A stretch of DNA of 54,096 bases, from NCBI RefSeq assembly GCF_020144665.1, contig NZ_JAAHBQ010000029.1, positions 19,670 through 73,765 on the forward strand, in the 5' to 3' direction. This document shows, one piece after another, positions 1-11,900 of this stretch (position 1 is the stretch's first letter; each line of letters opens with the position of its first letter). This DNA is from Oscillatoria salina IIICB1 (GTDB lineage: Bacteria > Cyanobacteriota > Cyanobacteriia > Cyanobacteriales > SIO1D9). A program made the translations under genes and the position numbers. The notes beneath the pieces were generated by a model. It was not told the origin of the DNA. It ran no database searches and was given only the letters and a program-made list of their open reading frames with translations.

Positions 1-3000
1 ACTTGGTGGCACTACATCCAGGAATGCTGATTTTCTTCGTGTCATCGTTGCTGGGTCAATATCCCAGATATGGGTGGCTCCATCCTGTAGATTTCGCCAG
101 AGAATATCAGAAACATTGTCTCCATTAAAACTATTGACTGGTTTGGGAGGACTTTGCGGTGCTTTGGAACTTATAACTTGATCGGGATTATTGTAGAACT
201 TCTCAAACATCTCCTTGAGGAAGTTCAACCAAGAAGGACTCTCTAAAGTGCCAAAAACCTTCAAGAAATTATTCAGCGAGGCTTGTTTAACTTGATCGGG
301 ACTTGGTTGAGGTTCAGGTTGAGGATTAGGATCGTTCCTTGGTATATAAACCACTTGACCTACAGGCAATTCTGGTGCTTCTGCACTGGTAAAAGGTGTT
401 GTTCCGGCTGGGTCTTTAGTGATTTCCGTCCAACGATCGCCATCACCTAATTCCCGTTGAGCAATTCCCCAAAGACTATCCCCAGCTTTCATTTCATAAC
501 GGTAACGAACCGCACGTTCCATCGGAGTAACTTTTCCTTCGCCACTCCAAGTAGTCGGAACAACTTGCAACTCAGGGTTATATTCCTCTGGTTTAGTCGC
601 CTTAGCCAGAAGCACTGCCGCTACCATATTTAGTAATCCCAATCCAGTTTCGAGATCCGCATTAGCTGTTTTCAAATCGGTCGCAGTCGATTTGAGAAGG
701 TCAATCACTTGACGATAACTTAACTCAGGATTTGCCGCCCAAACTTGCGAGACAGCCCCCGTTACTTTCGCCGTCGCAACAGAAGTACCATCCATCGCAC
801 CGACACCATCTCCCACAGTGGACATCACCGGATTCTCTAATGTGCCACCATCGGCAACAATATCTAAGCCATTGCCATAACTTGAATAGGCAGCGCGGTC
901 AAACCCTTTCCAAGCAGAAGTTTCACCATCAATTTGTTCAGCAGCACCAACGGTAATAATGTTATCAAACTGTTGGGAAGCTTGACCTAAAGCAGACATC
1001 ACTCCACCATCATTACCCGCAGCCGTCACAACTAAAACATTATTTTGGCGAGCATATTCTAAAGCAGCCATTTCTAAAGGTGTAAACTCATAACGAGTAG
1101 TAACACTACCATCAGGATTAATTTGCGTTAAATCCAAACTTAAATTAATCACCGCATTCGGCTGTCCCGAATCTCTGGCTGCATCCACAAATTCCACCAA
1201 AGATTCTGCCCATTTCCCAGAACCTATTGCTCGTCCCACCCAAAGAGGTGCATCATCATTAATACCGTCGATACCAATGCCATTATCTTGTTCCGCAGCA
1301 ATAATTCCTAGGACGTGAGTACCATGTTCGTTACCTTCACCTGGTTCTAGTAAAGGATTATCATCACCATCAACTCGGTCTTTTCCTAAAACAATCCGAC
1401 TGTAGTCAAGATCCGGATTATTACCACTAAAACCAGTATCAATCACACCAACCAAAGGCTGCTGTTCTCGTGCAAACTCAAAACGTACAGGAGGACGAGT
1501 CGGAGTTGACTTAACAGTAGGTTGAGTGACTGGCGGTTTAGAGATAGGATTTTGAGCAGGTTCCTCTGTTACTGGTGGCGTAGTTATAGCTTCTTTGCTA
1601 ACCACGGTTTCATCCTCCACAACCGAAGAAGCGACTTCTTCAACAACTACCTCACCATTGTTGATCTCAGTAATTTCCTCAGTTGTATGAAGTTCGTTTA
1701 ATGGTTCAGAATTTACCTCAGTAATTTCCTCAACAGGTTCACTTACTGGTGGAGAATCGTGAACATTAATTGATTCTTCAAAAATTACAGGTTCATCCTC
1801 TGCAATTGGTTGTTCAACCACAGCTTCAGAGACTACAACAGGTTCAGTCTCTTCAGTTGTCTCACTTTCCTCAGCTACAGGTTCAACAACCTCAGTTTCC
1901 GTTTCGCTGACAGTTTCTTCAGCTACAACTTCGGGAGTTTCACTTTCCTCAGCTACAGGTTCAACAACCTCGCTTTCCGTCTCGCTAACCGTTTCAGAGA
2001 CTACCGCGTCCGGGGTTTCAGTTTCTTCTGTAGGTGTTTCAACTACTTCAGTTTCCGTCTCGCTGACCGTTTCAGAGACTACTGCATCCGGAGTTTCAAT
2101 TTCCTCAGCTACAGGTTCAACAACCTCAGTTTCCGTTTCGCTGACCGTTTCAGAGACTACTGCATCCGGAGTTTCGCTTTCTTCTGTAGGTGTTTCAACT
2201 ACTTCAGTTTCTGTCTCGCTGACCGTTTCAGAGACTACAACTTCGGGAGTTTCAGTTTCTTCTGTAGGTGTTTCAACTACTTCAGTTTCCGTTTCGCTGA
2301 CCGTTTCAGAGACTACCGCATCCGGAGTTTCGCTTTCCTCAGCTACAGGTTCAACGACCTCAGTTTCCGTTTCGCTGACCGTTTCAGAGACTACCGCATC
2401 CGGAGTTTCAGTTTCCTCAGCTACAGGTTCAACGACCTCAGTTTCCGTTTCAGAGACTACCGCATCCGGAGTTTCAATTTCTTCTGTAGGTGTTTCAACT
2501 ACTTCAGTTTCCGTCTCAGTTACCGTTTCAGAGACTACCGCATCTGGGGTTTCAGTTTCTTCAGCTATAGGTTCAACAACCTCAGTTTCCGTTTCACTGA
2601 CCGTTTCAGATGTAGGTGTTTCAACGACTTCAGTTTCCGTTTCGCTGACCGTTTCAGAGACTACCGCATCCGGAGTTTCAGTTTCTTCAGCTACAGGTTC
2701 AACGACTTCAGTTTCCGTTTCACTGACCGTTTTTTCGACTACAACTTCGGGAGTTTCACTTTCCTCAGCTATAGGTTCAACAACCTCAGTTTCCGTTTCA
2801 CTGACCGTTTTTTCGACTACAACTTCGGGAGTTTCACTTTCCTCAGCTATAGGTTCAACAACCTCAGTTTCCGTTTCACTGACCGTTTCAGATGTAGGTG
2901 TTTCAACGACTTCAGTTTCCGTTTCGCTGACCGTTTCAGAGACTACCGCATCCGGAGTTTCAGTTTCTTCAGCTACAGGTTCAACGACTTCAGTTTCCGT

Positions 3001-5529
3001 TTCACTGACCGTTTTTTCGACTACAACTTCGGGAGTTTCACTTTCCTCAGCTATAGGTTCAACAACCTCAGTTTCCGTTTCACTGACCGTTTTTTCGACT
3101 ACAACTTCGGGAGTTTCGCTTTCCTCAGCTACAGGTTCTTCAGTTACCTCATCAGTAGTTTCGGTTTCTTCAGCTACAGGTTCAACGACCTCAGTTTCCG
3201 TCTCAGTTACCGTTTCAGAGACTACTGCTTCGGGAGTTTCAGTTTCTTCAGCTACAGGTTCGACAACCTCAGTTTCCGTTTCGCTGACCGTTTCTTCAAC
3301 TATAACTTCGGGAGTTTCAATTTCTTCTGTAGGTGTTTCAACTACTTCAGTTTCCGTTTCGCTGACCGTTTCAGAGACTACAACTTCGGGAGTTTCGCTT
3401 TCTTCAGCTACAGGTTCAACAACCTCAGTTTCCGTTTCGCTGACCGTTTCGGAGACTACCTCATCAGTGGTTTGAGTTTCTTCTGTCGGTGGTTCAACGA
3501 CCTCAGTTTCCGTCTCAGTTACAGTTTCAGATGTAGGTGTTTCAACTACTTCAGTTTCCGTTTCGCTGACCGTTTCTTCAGCTACCTCATCAGGAGTTTG
3601 AGTTTCTTCAGCTACAGGTTCGACAACCTCGGTTTCTGTCTCAGTTACCGTTTCAGATGTAGGTGTTTCAACAACCTCGGTTTCTGTCTCAGTTACCGTT
3701 TCTTCAGTTACCTCATCAGTGGTTTCAGTGTCTTCTGTAGGTGGTTCAACAACCTCGGTTTCCGTTTCAGTTACAGGTTCTTCAATTACAGGTGGTTCTG
3801 GGGTTACAGGTTCAGAAACGACTTCATCGATAATTGGTTCTGGTTCTGGAGTGAGATATGCGTCAGTATAAGCAAGTAAAGCTTGACCTAAATCAGAATT
3901 ACGCCATTCTCGTCCTGGATCAATAACTTCATCTAAGTGTACTGCTTTGGCTACAGCACCGCGTACTTGGAAGATAACGTCATTATAGTCTCGGTCGGTC
4001 CAGTGGTCTACCCGGAAGTCTTCTAGGACGAAGGTATTACCGTCACCAGTTACGTCTGCGATTTGTTCGATGTGGAAGCCGTCTAAGGGGTTAGCTGCGG
4101 ATAAACTAAATAAAGGACGTTTGTTATAGTCGGTTGCACCATCGAAGACTTCTTGTACTGTCCCGTTAGGAACTAACATGACACCAAATTTGTCTCCGGG
4201 ACGCATTTGGAAGGTTTTGACTCCTTGATATTCTCCTTGGTTCCAATCTTGTTCACCAAGTTGACCGGAAAATCTTGCTGCTTCGCTGAGGTCAGAAATA
4301 ACGACGTGACCTGCTTCGGAGTCGGAAAGTGCGCGATTAGCTGCTTCGTGGATGAATTCAGAGGAACCTGGTGTAAATTCTTCCATTCCTTCCAGGTTAA
4401 AGATGGCTAATTCTCCTTCGTAACCACCACCGTCAAAGAGGAAATCGATTCCGACTAAACCTGTTTCTCCGACGGTGAAGACTCCATTTTCAAATAAGGA
4501 ATTGGTGTCTGCTACTGCATCGGTGGATTCTATATGGTTATCTATTATTGAGGTGTTTTCTTCAGTTTGACTGGTTTGGGAGTTGTCGGTGGTAGACTCG
4601 GTGAGTGAATCTTCGCTGGTATTGTCTACGGGTGTTTCAACGATTTCGCTATCTTCAGGTTCGCTAATTTCGGAATTGTCAGTAGTAGACTCGACGAATG
4701 AATCTTCGCTGGTATTGTCTACGGGTGTTTCAACGATTTCGCTATCTTCAGGTTCGCTAATTTCGGAATTATCGGTGGTAGACTCGGTGAGTGAATCTTC
4801 TGTGGTATTGTCTACGGGTGTTTCAACGATTTCGCTAACTTCTGACTCTGAGGTTGCAACTACTTCCGTGTCTTCAGATTCACCAATTTCTGACTCTTGC
4901 GTAACCTCTGAGACTATATCCTCGTTCTCTACTATGTTATCTAACTCGCTTGGTTCTGAGTTGGCATTATCTTCAGTAACATCTAACCCCAGATTTTCTG
5001 TCTGTGCTGTTTCGTCAGTTACTAAATCTTCTGCGTCTGTGGAAGTTTCACTGGTAGCTTGGGAAACTTCGTCGTCTCCAGTTAACTCTGCTACTTCTTC
5101 AAGTTCGCTAGTAATTTCTGTCTGAGAAATAGGATCGTCTATTTCTGTTGTTTCTTCGCTATCAGGAATTTCTGATGATTCGGTGATAAAGGGAATTTCT
5201 TCGATTTCGCTATCGAACTCGCTGCTATTTAAGTTAGTGTCAACTATACTGTCATCTGCTTCATCGCTGACTATTTCTGAATCGATTGTATCTTCTCCAT
5301 CCCAGTTGTCTGTTTCAGAAATGTCTATTTCGTCAATGTCTATTTCTGGGACAGATAAGGCTACGGGGTCTGGTGTATCATCTGTACCGTCTAAGATTCC
5401 TGAAGGTGTCAGGATTGGTTCGAGGATAAAGGTTTCTATTTGCTGTTTTGGGTGAGTTTTTGGGGATTGAAAACCTTTTGCACGAGTACGTTTTGAGGAT
5501 TTTTTCTGCAAGAAAGAAAAGATAGACAT
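1..5529 (-). CDS. Large secreted subtilisin-like (S8) protease with DUF4114-like, acidic-repeat and LysM regions; C-terminus outside the window
   Basis: The frame is open from the ATG at 5529 to the window edge (at least 1,843 residues). In protein order: a basic N-terminus followed by [15 protein letters not shown], resembling the LEPR-type motif at the start of many giant bacterial surface proteins; three copies of a 31-residue acidic repeat (DNA about 4560-4860); a DUF4114-like domain ending in [11 protein letters not shown] (about 3900-4500); about 25 copies of a 26-residue Ser/Glu/Thr/Val repeat (about 1840-3760); an S8 domain with all three catalytic motifs, DTG (Asp codon 1438-1440), HGTHV (His 1324-1326) and GTSVAT (Ser 781-783); a LysM-like domain with GDSLWGIAQ (about 340-510); and a C-terminal part with ILWRN...HIWDI like VCBS/FG-GAP repeats. 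It is probably an active secreted or cell-surface protease. No strong ribosome-binding site precedes the ATG. Its S8 domain is close in sequence to those in the gene at 8974-21345. Confidence 0.85.
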   Translation of the reverse strand, partial: MSIFSFLQKKSSKRTRAKGFQSPKTHPKQQIETFILEPILTPSGILDGTDDTPDPVALSVPEIDIDEIDISETDNWDGEDTIDSEIVSDEADDSIVDTNLNSSEFDSEIEEIPFITESSEIPDSEETTEIDDPISQTEITSELEEVAELTGDDEVSQATSETSTDAEDLVTDETAQTENLGLDVTEDNANSEPSELDNIVENEDIVSEVTQESEIGESEDTEVVATSESEVSEIVETPVDNTTEDSLTESTTDNSEISEPEDSEIVETPVDNTSEDSFVESTTDNSEISEPEDSEIVETPVDNTSEDSLTESTTDNSQTSQTEENTSIIDNHIESTDAVADTNSLFENGVFTVGETGLVGIDFLFDGGGYEGELAIFNLEGMEEFTPGSSEFIHEAANRALSDSEAGHVVISDLSEAARFSGQLGEQDWNQGEYQGVKTFQMRPGDKFGVMLVPNGTVQEVFDGATDYNKRPLFSLSAANPLDGFHIEQIADVTGDGNTFVLEDFRVDHWTDRDYNDVIFQVRGAVAKAVHLDEVIDPGREWRNSDLGQALLAYTDAYLTPEPEPIIDEVVSEPVTPEPPVIEEPVTETETEVVEPPTEDTETTDEVTEETVTETETEVVETPTSETVTETETEVVEPVAEETQTPDEVAEETVSETETEVVETPTSETVTETETEVVEPPTEETQTTDEVVSETVSETETEVVEPVAEESETPEVVVSETVSETETEVVETPTEEIETPEVIVEETVSETETEVVEPVAEETETPEAVVSETVTETETEVVEPVAEETETTDEVTEEPVAEESETPEVVVEKTVSETETEVVEPIAEESETPEVVVEKTVSETETEVVEPVAEETETPDAVVSETVSETETEVVETPTSETVSETETEVVEPIAEESETPEVVVEKTVSETETEVVEPIAEESETPEVVVEKTVSETETEVVEPVAEETETPDAVVSETVSETETEVVETPTSETVSETETEVVEPIAEETETPDAVVSETVTETETEVVETPTEEIETPDAVVSETETEVVEPVAEETETPDAVVSETVSETETEVVEPVAEESETPDAVVSETVSETETEVVETPTEETETPEVVVSETVSETETEVVETPTEESETPDAVVSETVSETETEVVEPVAEEIETPDAVVSETVSETETEVVETPTEETETPDAVVSETVSETESEVVEPVAEESETPEVVAEETVSETETEVVEPVAEESETTEETEPVVVSEAVVEQPIAEDEPVIFEESINVHDSPPVSEPVEEITEVNSEPLNELHTTEEITEINNGEVVVEEVASSVVEDETVVSKEAITTPPVTEEPAQNPISKPPVTQPTVKSTPTRPPVRFEFAREQQPLVGVIDTGFSGNNPDLDYSRIVLGKDRVDGDDNPLLEPGEGNEHGTHVLGIIAAEQDNGIGIDGINDDAPLWVGRAIGSGKWAESLVEFVDAARDSGQPNAVINLSLDLTQINPDGSVTTRYEFTPLEMAALEYARQNNVLVVTAAGNDGGVMSALGQASQQFDNIITVGAAEQIDGETSAWKGFDRAAYSSYGNGLDIVADGGTLENPVMSTVGDGVGAMDGTSVATAKVTGAVSQVWAANPELSYRQVIDLLKSTATDLKTANADLETGLGLLNMVAAVLLAKATKPEEYNPELQVVPTTWSGEGKVTPMERAVRYRYEMKAGDSLWGIAQRELGDGDRWTEITKDPAGTTPFTSAEAPELPVGQVVYIPRNDPNPQPEPQPSPDQVKQASLNNFLKVFGTLESPSWLNFLKEMFEKFYNNPDQVISSKAPQSPPKPVNSFNGDNVSDILWRNLQDGATHIWDIDPATMTRRKSAFLDVVPPS
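1840..3770 (-). repeat. 78-bp tandem repeats coding an acidic 26-residue repeat
   Basis: Inside the S8 protease gene. The unit translates (minus strand) to variants of [16 protein letters not shown] followed by [10 protein letters not shown]. Units vary by point changes and by whole-module swaps (EPVAEE against ETPTEE, PDAVV against PEVVV). The segment is a flexible acidic stalk between the DUF4114-like and S8 domains. Copy number is likely unstable. Confidence 0.85.
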
Positions 5530-6394
5530 GGTTTTTGACAAGTAGTAGTGTTAGATGCAGTAAACAAGATAGCTAAGAAAGAGTAGTTTCTAGTTTATTT
5601 TGTAGCTAGGTTGCTCTCTGGGAAATAGTTTCGCTGGTTAAGTCTCGTTTTTATACTTGAAGAGACTTGGGCGACAACTTTTGGTAATTTGCACAATTAA
5701 GCGCTATTTTGAGGCGCTTTGCTGGAATTAATTTAGTTTGATGTTATCCCGATTGACTTAAAAATTAGGCTTGGATTGGTAATTAATGACTTTGGAGTTA
5801 GCCAAGATAATAATTGGCAAGGTTTTCGGAAATAATGTAGTAGTTTCATCAATACACCCTGCTTGGTAAGTAAGCTGAATTTTGCAGTATTTAAATAAGC
5901 CTGCATCTTCTTTATTCCTTTTCGATAGTAAATTTATTTGACGAATATTACCTCAGTGAAGCTACGGAATTATCGACGGAAAAGTTATAACTTTTTCTTG
6001 AATTTATCCAGGCTAATTCCAATGAATTCATGAAAATTTTTCCTACTTTCAAGTAAGTCTAAATAAGTCAATTATTTTGGGGTAAACGAATCTGTAAACA
6101 CGCTACGTCTCAAAAATTTGTAGCCTGTTTTATTGATTGGTGAAAGCAATTTTTGCTTTCGATTGGGAAGAAAGATGAGCGATTCTCAACTGTCTCCTTA
6201 CTCTCTTCTCTTGGTGTTGACTGCTTTTTTTAGGCGTGAGTACACATTTCTTAACAAAATACAAAGTGAGCTAGAATAAAAGAAAGGGGCGATCGCGCGA
6301 TCGCCCCCACAAAACAATGTTAAAATTAACCAAGTCTTAAATTAACCTGGTAACAGCTACGATTTTAGAACAAATGTACTAATACTCGCTCCTT
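5530..6394. other. Intergenic region, no gene recognised
   Basis: About 865 bases between the start of the S8 protease gene and the end of the PEP-CTERM-like gene. It is AT-rich with no convincing ORF. It should hold the promoter of the protease gene, but no clear -35/-10 pair could be assigned. Two simple hairpins are visible: GAAAGCAA-TTT-TTGCTTTC at 6142-6160 and AAGCGC...GCGCTT near 5700-5722. The terminator-like palindrome at 6286-6307 is listed separately. Confidence 0.5.
6286..6307 (-). terminator. Perfect palindrome built on two HIP1 sites, likely terminator of the PEP-CTERM-like operon
   Basis: GGGGCGATCGC is followed directly by its reverse complement. On the minus strand it is followed by TTTCTTTTATT, so it could work as a rho-independent terminator about 90 bases after the stop of the 6395-6745 gene. 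It is also simply a double HIP1 site, so function is inferred. Confidence 0.5.
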
Positions 6395-6745
6395 TTATTC
6401 AGTTTCTTGATTACTACGACGCTGACGTTGCCATAACAGCATTGCACCTATAGCACCAAAACCAATCATAGCCAAATTATAACCAGATTCGGGAACAGAA
6501 CGAGCATCTGCAATGTAATCCCCTCCTAGTGAATTATCTCCAGGATTAAACGAATCGTCGAGAAGATTACCTACATCCCCAAATACCTCTTCCACACAAG
6601 GAAACGAAAATCCCAGACGAAAACTTGCAGCATTTGTAGGTACTACACCTTCTCCAGTTAAGAGAACTACTGCACTAACCGTAGTACCCATAATTATACC
6701 TTTTGTCGCCAACAAAGCCAGGTTTTTCCCAATTGATTGAATCAT
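6395..6745 (-). CDS. Small PEP-CTERM-like exported protein
   Basis: 116 residues. The N-terminus has a hydrophobic stretch (IMGTTVSAVVLLTG) that could be a signal peptide. The C-terminus has VPESG, then a transmembrane stretch (LAMIGFGAIGAMLLW) and a basic tail (RQRR), the three-part layout of PEP-CTERM sorting signals, with Ser in place of the usual Pro after VPE. The mature part (FRLGFSFPCVEEVFGDVG and onward) matches nothing recognised. The start is two bases from the stop of the upstream M50 protease gene, so the two are almost certainly co-translated. It may be a substrate or partner of that protease, or an exosortase substrate; no exosortase is in the window. Confidence 0.7.
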   Translation of the reverse strand: MIQSIGKNLALLATKGIIMGTTVSAVVLLTGEGVVPTNAASFRLGFSFPCVEEVFGDVGNLLDDSFNPGDNSLGGDYIADARSVPESGYNLAMIGFGAIGAMLLWQRQRRSNQETE

Positions 6746-6747
6746 CG

Positions 6748-8280
6748 TTATTTACTCCTTAGTTTTGGTGTTGAAAATGGTAAATAAAAATACAACGCCC
6801 AGACTACTAAAACCACTAAAGTTATTAACGTAGCCGTTAAATTGTCGCGCAATATCTTACTTAACCAGATTAATAAATTACTAAAAACCCAGATAGTATA
6901 CAATAAACTCGCTGGTGCGTAAGCTAATAAAATAGTTTGGTCATCAGCTTTTTCATTAATTGGGCGATTCTTGAATAAATCTATATATAATTGAAACGAA
7001 CGTTTCCGTAAATTATTAATTCCTGTTAGCGCTACTGCGAGATAATAACCATCAAATTTGTTGAGAGGATTCAAATTCATTACTACTGTTAATAAAGCAG
7101 CTATCATCAACAAATAACTACCCGTATTCCACCAACTATTTGGGGGAAATAAGTTCCATAATCCCCAAGCAATTGCACCTACAGAAAGTTGACAAATAAC
7201 TCCTGCTGCTACAACTAACGCTCTTTGTCTTCGCCTCACTAAACAGTAAGCATCGGTAGTATTAGTATAAGCCCCCGGTAGTAAACAAATAAATAATAAT
7301 CCGATTTCGGGAACGATGCCACCGTAATGCTTTAAAGTAAAAGCATGAGCCAATTCGTGCAAGGATACTACTACCATTAATAACATTGCTAAAGGTAAAA
7401 GTAAAATGATTCCTTGCTTCTCCCACAATTGTTGTCCTGTCTCGATTATCCGGGGTAATTGAGCTAAACTAATTATTAAGGTTAGTGTGAGAATTTGCAG
7501 CAAGAAATAAAAAAATGAGGTTGTAAAAATAAATCTGACTTTAGCTAGATGTTTGTTTAACCATTGGTCAGGATTGAATAAAGGAATTTGAAAAGATAAC
7601 AACTGCAAAATGTGGAATTTTTTCCGGGGTGGTTTCGGCGGTTGTGTACCTTCTATCATTCCGGTAACTGTTAGCAATTTAAGCAGGTTTTGTAATTCCT
7701 CTGCTTCGATTTTAGTTAGTTCGATAATTTCGGCTAGTGGCTGTTTCCCAAATAAGGAAATAATCAATTTATCTCGATGTTCTACTTGCAGAAAAGTGAC
7801 ATTTTCGGGGTTGCGTAATAACCAATAGCCATCGGGATGTTGTATCCAGTGTACGATGGATTTTAGGATTGGAAAATGAAGTGCTGGTTGGGATTCAGAT
7901 TCATCTACCAGTTGTGCTAGATTTTCTGTATCTGATGTAACATAATTCTCGGATTTATTGAGTTGTTTGTGCTTTTCGGGAGAGTTAGATAAGACTCCTA
8001 AAGTAAACAACTTTTCGATTAATTCTACGACGAGGTTTGGCGCGATCGCGTCATCGTTGAGGAAGTTACATAAATGTTGTACTTGTGCTACACTATACTG
8101 ACCAGTAAAGTGTTTGAGTGCGTAACCTTCCAGACGACTAAATTCATACGCAACTTTACCACTTCGAGAGCGTAAAGTAACTGGTTTACTACGACGAAGA
8201 CTATCTAATTTCCAATCTTTAGTTAAATCAGGACAAATCCAGTCCTGACAATTATTAGCATCAAACTTTTGTTGCTGCAT
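6748..8280 (-). CDS. M50-family membrane zinc metalloprotease with N-terminal PqqD-like domain
   Basis: 510 residues. The N-terminal 200 or so residues (RSRSGKVAYEFSRLEGYALK...) resemble PqqD-like/winged-helix modules fused to peptide zinc metalloproteases. The C-terminal half is polytopic and holds the site-2-protease active site: HELAH at 308-312 and NPLNKFDGYY with the third zinc ligand at D410. Such proteins cleave within or next to the membrane, or act with peptide maturation and export systems. The gene is first in a two-gene minus-strand operon with the PEP-CTERM-like protein (2-base gap), so a role in its processing is plausible but inferred. Confidence 0.8.
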   Translation of the reverse strand: MQQQKFDANNCQDWICPDLTKDWKLDSLRRSKPVTLRSRSGKVAYEFSRLEGYALKHFTGQYSVAQVQHLCNFLNDDAIAPNLVVELIEKLFTLGVLSNSPEKHKQLNKSENYVTSDTENLAQLVDESESQPALHFPILKSIVHWIQHPDGYWLLRNPENVTFLQVEHRDKLIISLFGKQPLAEIIELTKIEAEELQNLLKLLTVTGMIEGTQPPKPPRKKFHILQLLSFQIPLFNPDQWLNKHLAKVRFIFTTSFFYFLLQILTLTLIISLAQLPRIIETGQQLWEKQGIILLLPLAMLLMVVVSLHELAHAFTLKHYGGIVPEIGLLFICLLPGAYTNTTDAYCLVRRRQRALVVAAGVICQLSVGAIAWGLWNLFPPNSWWNTGSYLLMIAALLTVVMNLNPLNKFDGYYLAVALTGINNLRKRSFQLYIDLFKNRPINEKADDQTILLAYAPASLLYTIWVFSNLLIWLSKILRDNLTATLITLVVLVVWALYFYLPFSTPKLRSK

Positions 8281-8967
8281 TGCCCTGGTAAAAATTATTT
8301 AGTTGGGAAAAAAGTAGGGAGCAAATTTTAGTTGTAGTCAGGCAGAAAATTTGCTTGGGTGCTGTTTGTCGAAAACTAATAGAATTAACCTAGCACGTTT
8401 TCCGGAAATTTACTAGGAGGTTAATTTAAAGATTTGATGAAGTTAACCTGTAAATGTGGCGCTTTTTGTAAAGGTTTAGTGAAGTTAACTGATAAGCAAT
8501 AATTTTTGTTGATTTTGGAGAGCAATAATAATCAACCTACTTAGGGGTAGATTGTTAATTGAGTTTTGTAAACAATTGTAAAAATATCGAGCAGCTTGCA
8601 TAAAAGTCGAGCCGTTTTGACGAGAAGTAATTGTAGGGGCAGATTCGGTTATTTTAAAAACAAATGTTTGGAAATAAGGCAGGAATTGCTTGTGCGTGCA
8701 AGTCAAATTACTAGCAAAGGAAGATGATTTTCAACTTGCATAAAAATTGAGTCATTTTAACGAAGTTGTAGGGGCAAATTTAACTTAGTCGAAAATGTAT
8801 CGAGATGAGGTAGAACTTGCTTGTGTGTTTACCTATGGGTGCGATCGCGTTCCAATTATAATTAAATCTTATCAAATTGATAAGCAAATTTAATCAAAAT
8901 TGGCACAAAAACACCCCTAAAAAACCGAGAACTAGATAGAAGGACAAACTTCACAAAACCAGGAGAA
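8281..8967. other. Divergent intergenic region between the M50 operon and the giant gene
   Basis: About 690 bases, AT-rich, no gene supported. It separates divergent genes, so it should hold promoters for both. It contains a degenerate direct repeat (listed separately) and two GTGAAGTTAACTG/ATGAAGTTAACCTG segments near 8436 and 8480. Just upstream of the giant gene, AGGAG at 8961-8965 is its ribosome-binding site. Confidence 0.5.
8594..8828. repeat. Degenerate direct repeat, two copies of about 100 bp
   Basis: Copy 1 (8594-8698) and copy 2 (8734-8828) share the order GCTTGCATAAAA, GTCGAG/TTGAGTCATTTT, TTGTAGGGGCA and, at the end, GGAATTGCTTGTGCGTG/GAACTTGCTTGTGTGTT. Identity is partial, with small gaps. 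It lies upstream of the giant gene and could be a duplicated regulatory segment. Confidence 0.6.
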
Positions 8968-8973
8968 GTGCAA

Positions 8974-11900
8974 ATGAAGTGGTGGCAATTAGGGAGAAAA
9001 AAGCGTTCTCAAGCCAAAAAAACAAGAAAATCAAAGAAACTTGCAGCGAGACGACAAACCTTCATCCTCGAACAAATGATTACTCCTAGCTTGTTTTGGG
9101 ATGGTGGCGATAATGATTTTGAGTTACCTTTCTTAGACATTCTCTCATCGAAACAACCCGAACTTGACTTATCCAAGTTGTTAGATATGACGCTTCCAGA
9201 CGGTGATACGGTTGGAGAGGTCATTAAAATGAGTAGTAATTTGGAGAATTCTCCTTATTGTCCAGCAGATGGTTCTAATTTACCTTCTTTTAGTCACTTA
9301 GACGATGCGCCAATAGCCACTCAACCACCAACGAACATTTCTGACTTTCAACCTGTAGATTATCCTGTCGTTATTACTCCTGTCGATCCCCCTGCTACCA
9401 ACTTTACCACCATAGCGATGCAGGGAGATCGCACATTTGTTGGGACAATTGAACCGAAAGCTTCTGTGGATGAAGAATTTTCTCAGCAATTAAGAGAATT
9501 TGTTGACGCAGCCAGATCTTCAGGACAAAAAAATGCCGTAGTTCACCTTAACTTAAATTTAACCGAAATCGGCGATGAGGGTGAAGTAATCCCTCGTTCT
9601 CTATTAACTCCAGCAGAAAGAGAAGCTTTAGCATACGCCCAAGATAACCAAATTATTGTCGTCGTTGCGGCAGGAGATAATCCAGAAACCATCTCTAGTT
9701 TAGGGCAAATGTCGAGAGAATACGACAATATTATTACCGTCGGTGCAGCGACCAAAATTTCACCAGAAACCTATCAAATTGCTGACTATTCAGGAAGAGG
9801 TGAAGAATTAGATATTTTAGCCGAAGGTATTTGCGAAGATGACGAAACCACGGCTGTAGCTGCTTCTTGGCTAAGTGGTGCAATCTCAAAAGTTTGGGCG
9901 ACTAATCCTGAACTTAATTATACCCAAGTTATTGATTTAATTAAAGCAACTGCCACCAATTTAGCAACCCTTGATGTCGGGTTATTAAATGTTACCGCCG
10001 CCGTTGAAAAAGCGAAATTAACTACACCGGAACCTTATTTACCAAAAATCAGTTTAGTCGCCGAGTCAAACCGTACTCAAACTATTGTTCTTTCCCCCGA
10101 AAAACCGAATTTAACTCTTAACCTTAGCGAAATATTTATTGCTAGCAAAGGACAACCTTTGCAATATGAACTTATTACAGGGGATAGTTCTTCTTTAGCA
10201 CTTCAGTTAGAAGACAATTTACTTCAACTTAACGCCTTACCGAAAAATGGTACTACGGCGGTTGCTATTCGCGCCAGTGACGAAGCTGGAAACTCACTTC
10301 TCTACAGCTTTGATGTTATCACAAATAATCTTTCTCAAGAAAAGTTAGCAGAACTTGAGCAAATTCTCAGTCAGTTAAAAGACGTTTTTATCGGCGACGA
10401 TTTAGAAGCTATTTTTGCTCATCCCTCTGTTACTGAAGCAATAACTTTCTTCTCAGAATTAATAGCAGCAGATGAAACAATTGTCAAAATTTTAACTAAT
10501 CCGGAATCTTTAGCTGAATTAGGATTAAGTGACACAGGTGTAGAAGTTTTACAAGACTTATTAAACCGTCCCGAAATTGGCGAGTTATTTGGCTTACCTG
10601 TCTCAATTAATGAAGCTTTAAATAACAACGACCAAGGTTTATGGGAACAAGCTCTAATTAACGCCCAAGAAGCTTATTCCTTACTAGCAGAAAACTTTAA
10701 AATGCCTTCAGTAGGCTTGTTAGATTTTGCTGGAGAACATGGCGAAAATGTCGCTCAAACCTTAGCATCAATTAATCCTCAACTCAACTATGAAACCTAT
10801 ACAATTAATGAAAGTAACTGGGCGGAAGAATTAACAAAATATGTAAATAACTTACAAGCAACCGGAGAAAAACAAGGAATAGTTAACTTAAGTTTTGACT
10901 TAACTCAAATAGATGACGAAGGAAAAACTACCACTCGCTACGAATTGACTCCAGCCGAACAAGAAGCAATTAAATATGCTCAAAAACATAATGTGTTGTT
11001 AGTTGTAGCCGCCGGAAATACTGGCGATATTATGTCGGCTTTAGGCAAAGCAGCCATCGATTATGATAATATTATCACCGTTGGTGCTGTTAATAAATGG
11101 GAAGAAGTTGCCGATTATTCAGCACAAGGAGAAGGATTAACTTTAGTAGCACCAGGAGGTCAATTTGCCAACGATCCTGATGCTTTTGTCGGGACATCTC
11201 GTGCTGCTGCTTATGTGACAGGTGCAGCTTCTTTAATTTGGGCTGTAAATCCCGATTTAAACTATCAACAAGTCAAAGAATTATTAGTAACTACAGCGAA
11301 AGATTTAGGTGCAGAAGGTTGGGATAATGAAACTGGTTCCGGGTTATTAGATGTAACTGAAGCAGTGTTAATGGCGTATTTAGTAACCCCAGAAGAACTA
11401 ACAGCAACGGATGTTCCAGAGATAACTAATTTTAGTGGTACAGGACGAGTAATACCACTAGAAAGAGCAGCTTCACCAGCAACAGAAGCGGTTATTTCTA
11501 CACTTAATGATACCCAAAGCAATTTATTCGCGCAATGGCAACTTTTAAACAATTTAGGTAATCCAGATTTAGATTTAGCAGAACTAGATTTAATAGTTGA
11601 ACAGCAAATTACTGAAGGGTTAGAAAAATATCAGCAAGTTAGTACCGAAGCAGCTATTACCAAAGCTGAATGGGAACAATTAACAGAAGCTTTAATTTTA
11701 GCTAATAATCACGATAAAATCGAACGAGGGCGACTACAAGCTTTGTTAGCCCGTCAACAAGAATTAAGCGAATTGTTAGAACAGTTACAGCAACAGAAGA
11801 CTGAGTTAAGCCAAGTTAACGAAGAGCAAATAGCTAGTTTAGAAAATGCGATCGCGCAAACTGAATTAGAGATTGTCGCTGCACAAAAGAAACTGATCTA

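Noticed and set aside
1810-3879. Long plus-strand frame with [15 protein letters not shown]-type repeats
   Set aside because: It is the antisense reading of the acidic repeats in the minus-strand protease gene. Composition is implausible and there are no start signals.
4583-5125. Plus-strand Ser/Val-rich frame
   Set aside because: Antisense of the acidic 31-residue repeats of the protease.
8485-8706. Possible 73-residue minus-strand gene
   Set aside because: It lies across the degenerate direct repeat, has no ribosome-binding site and resembles nothing.
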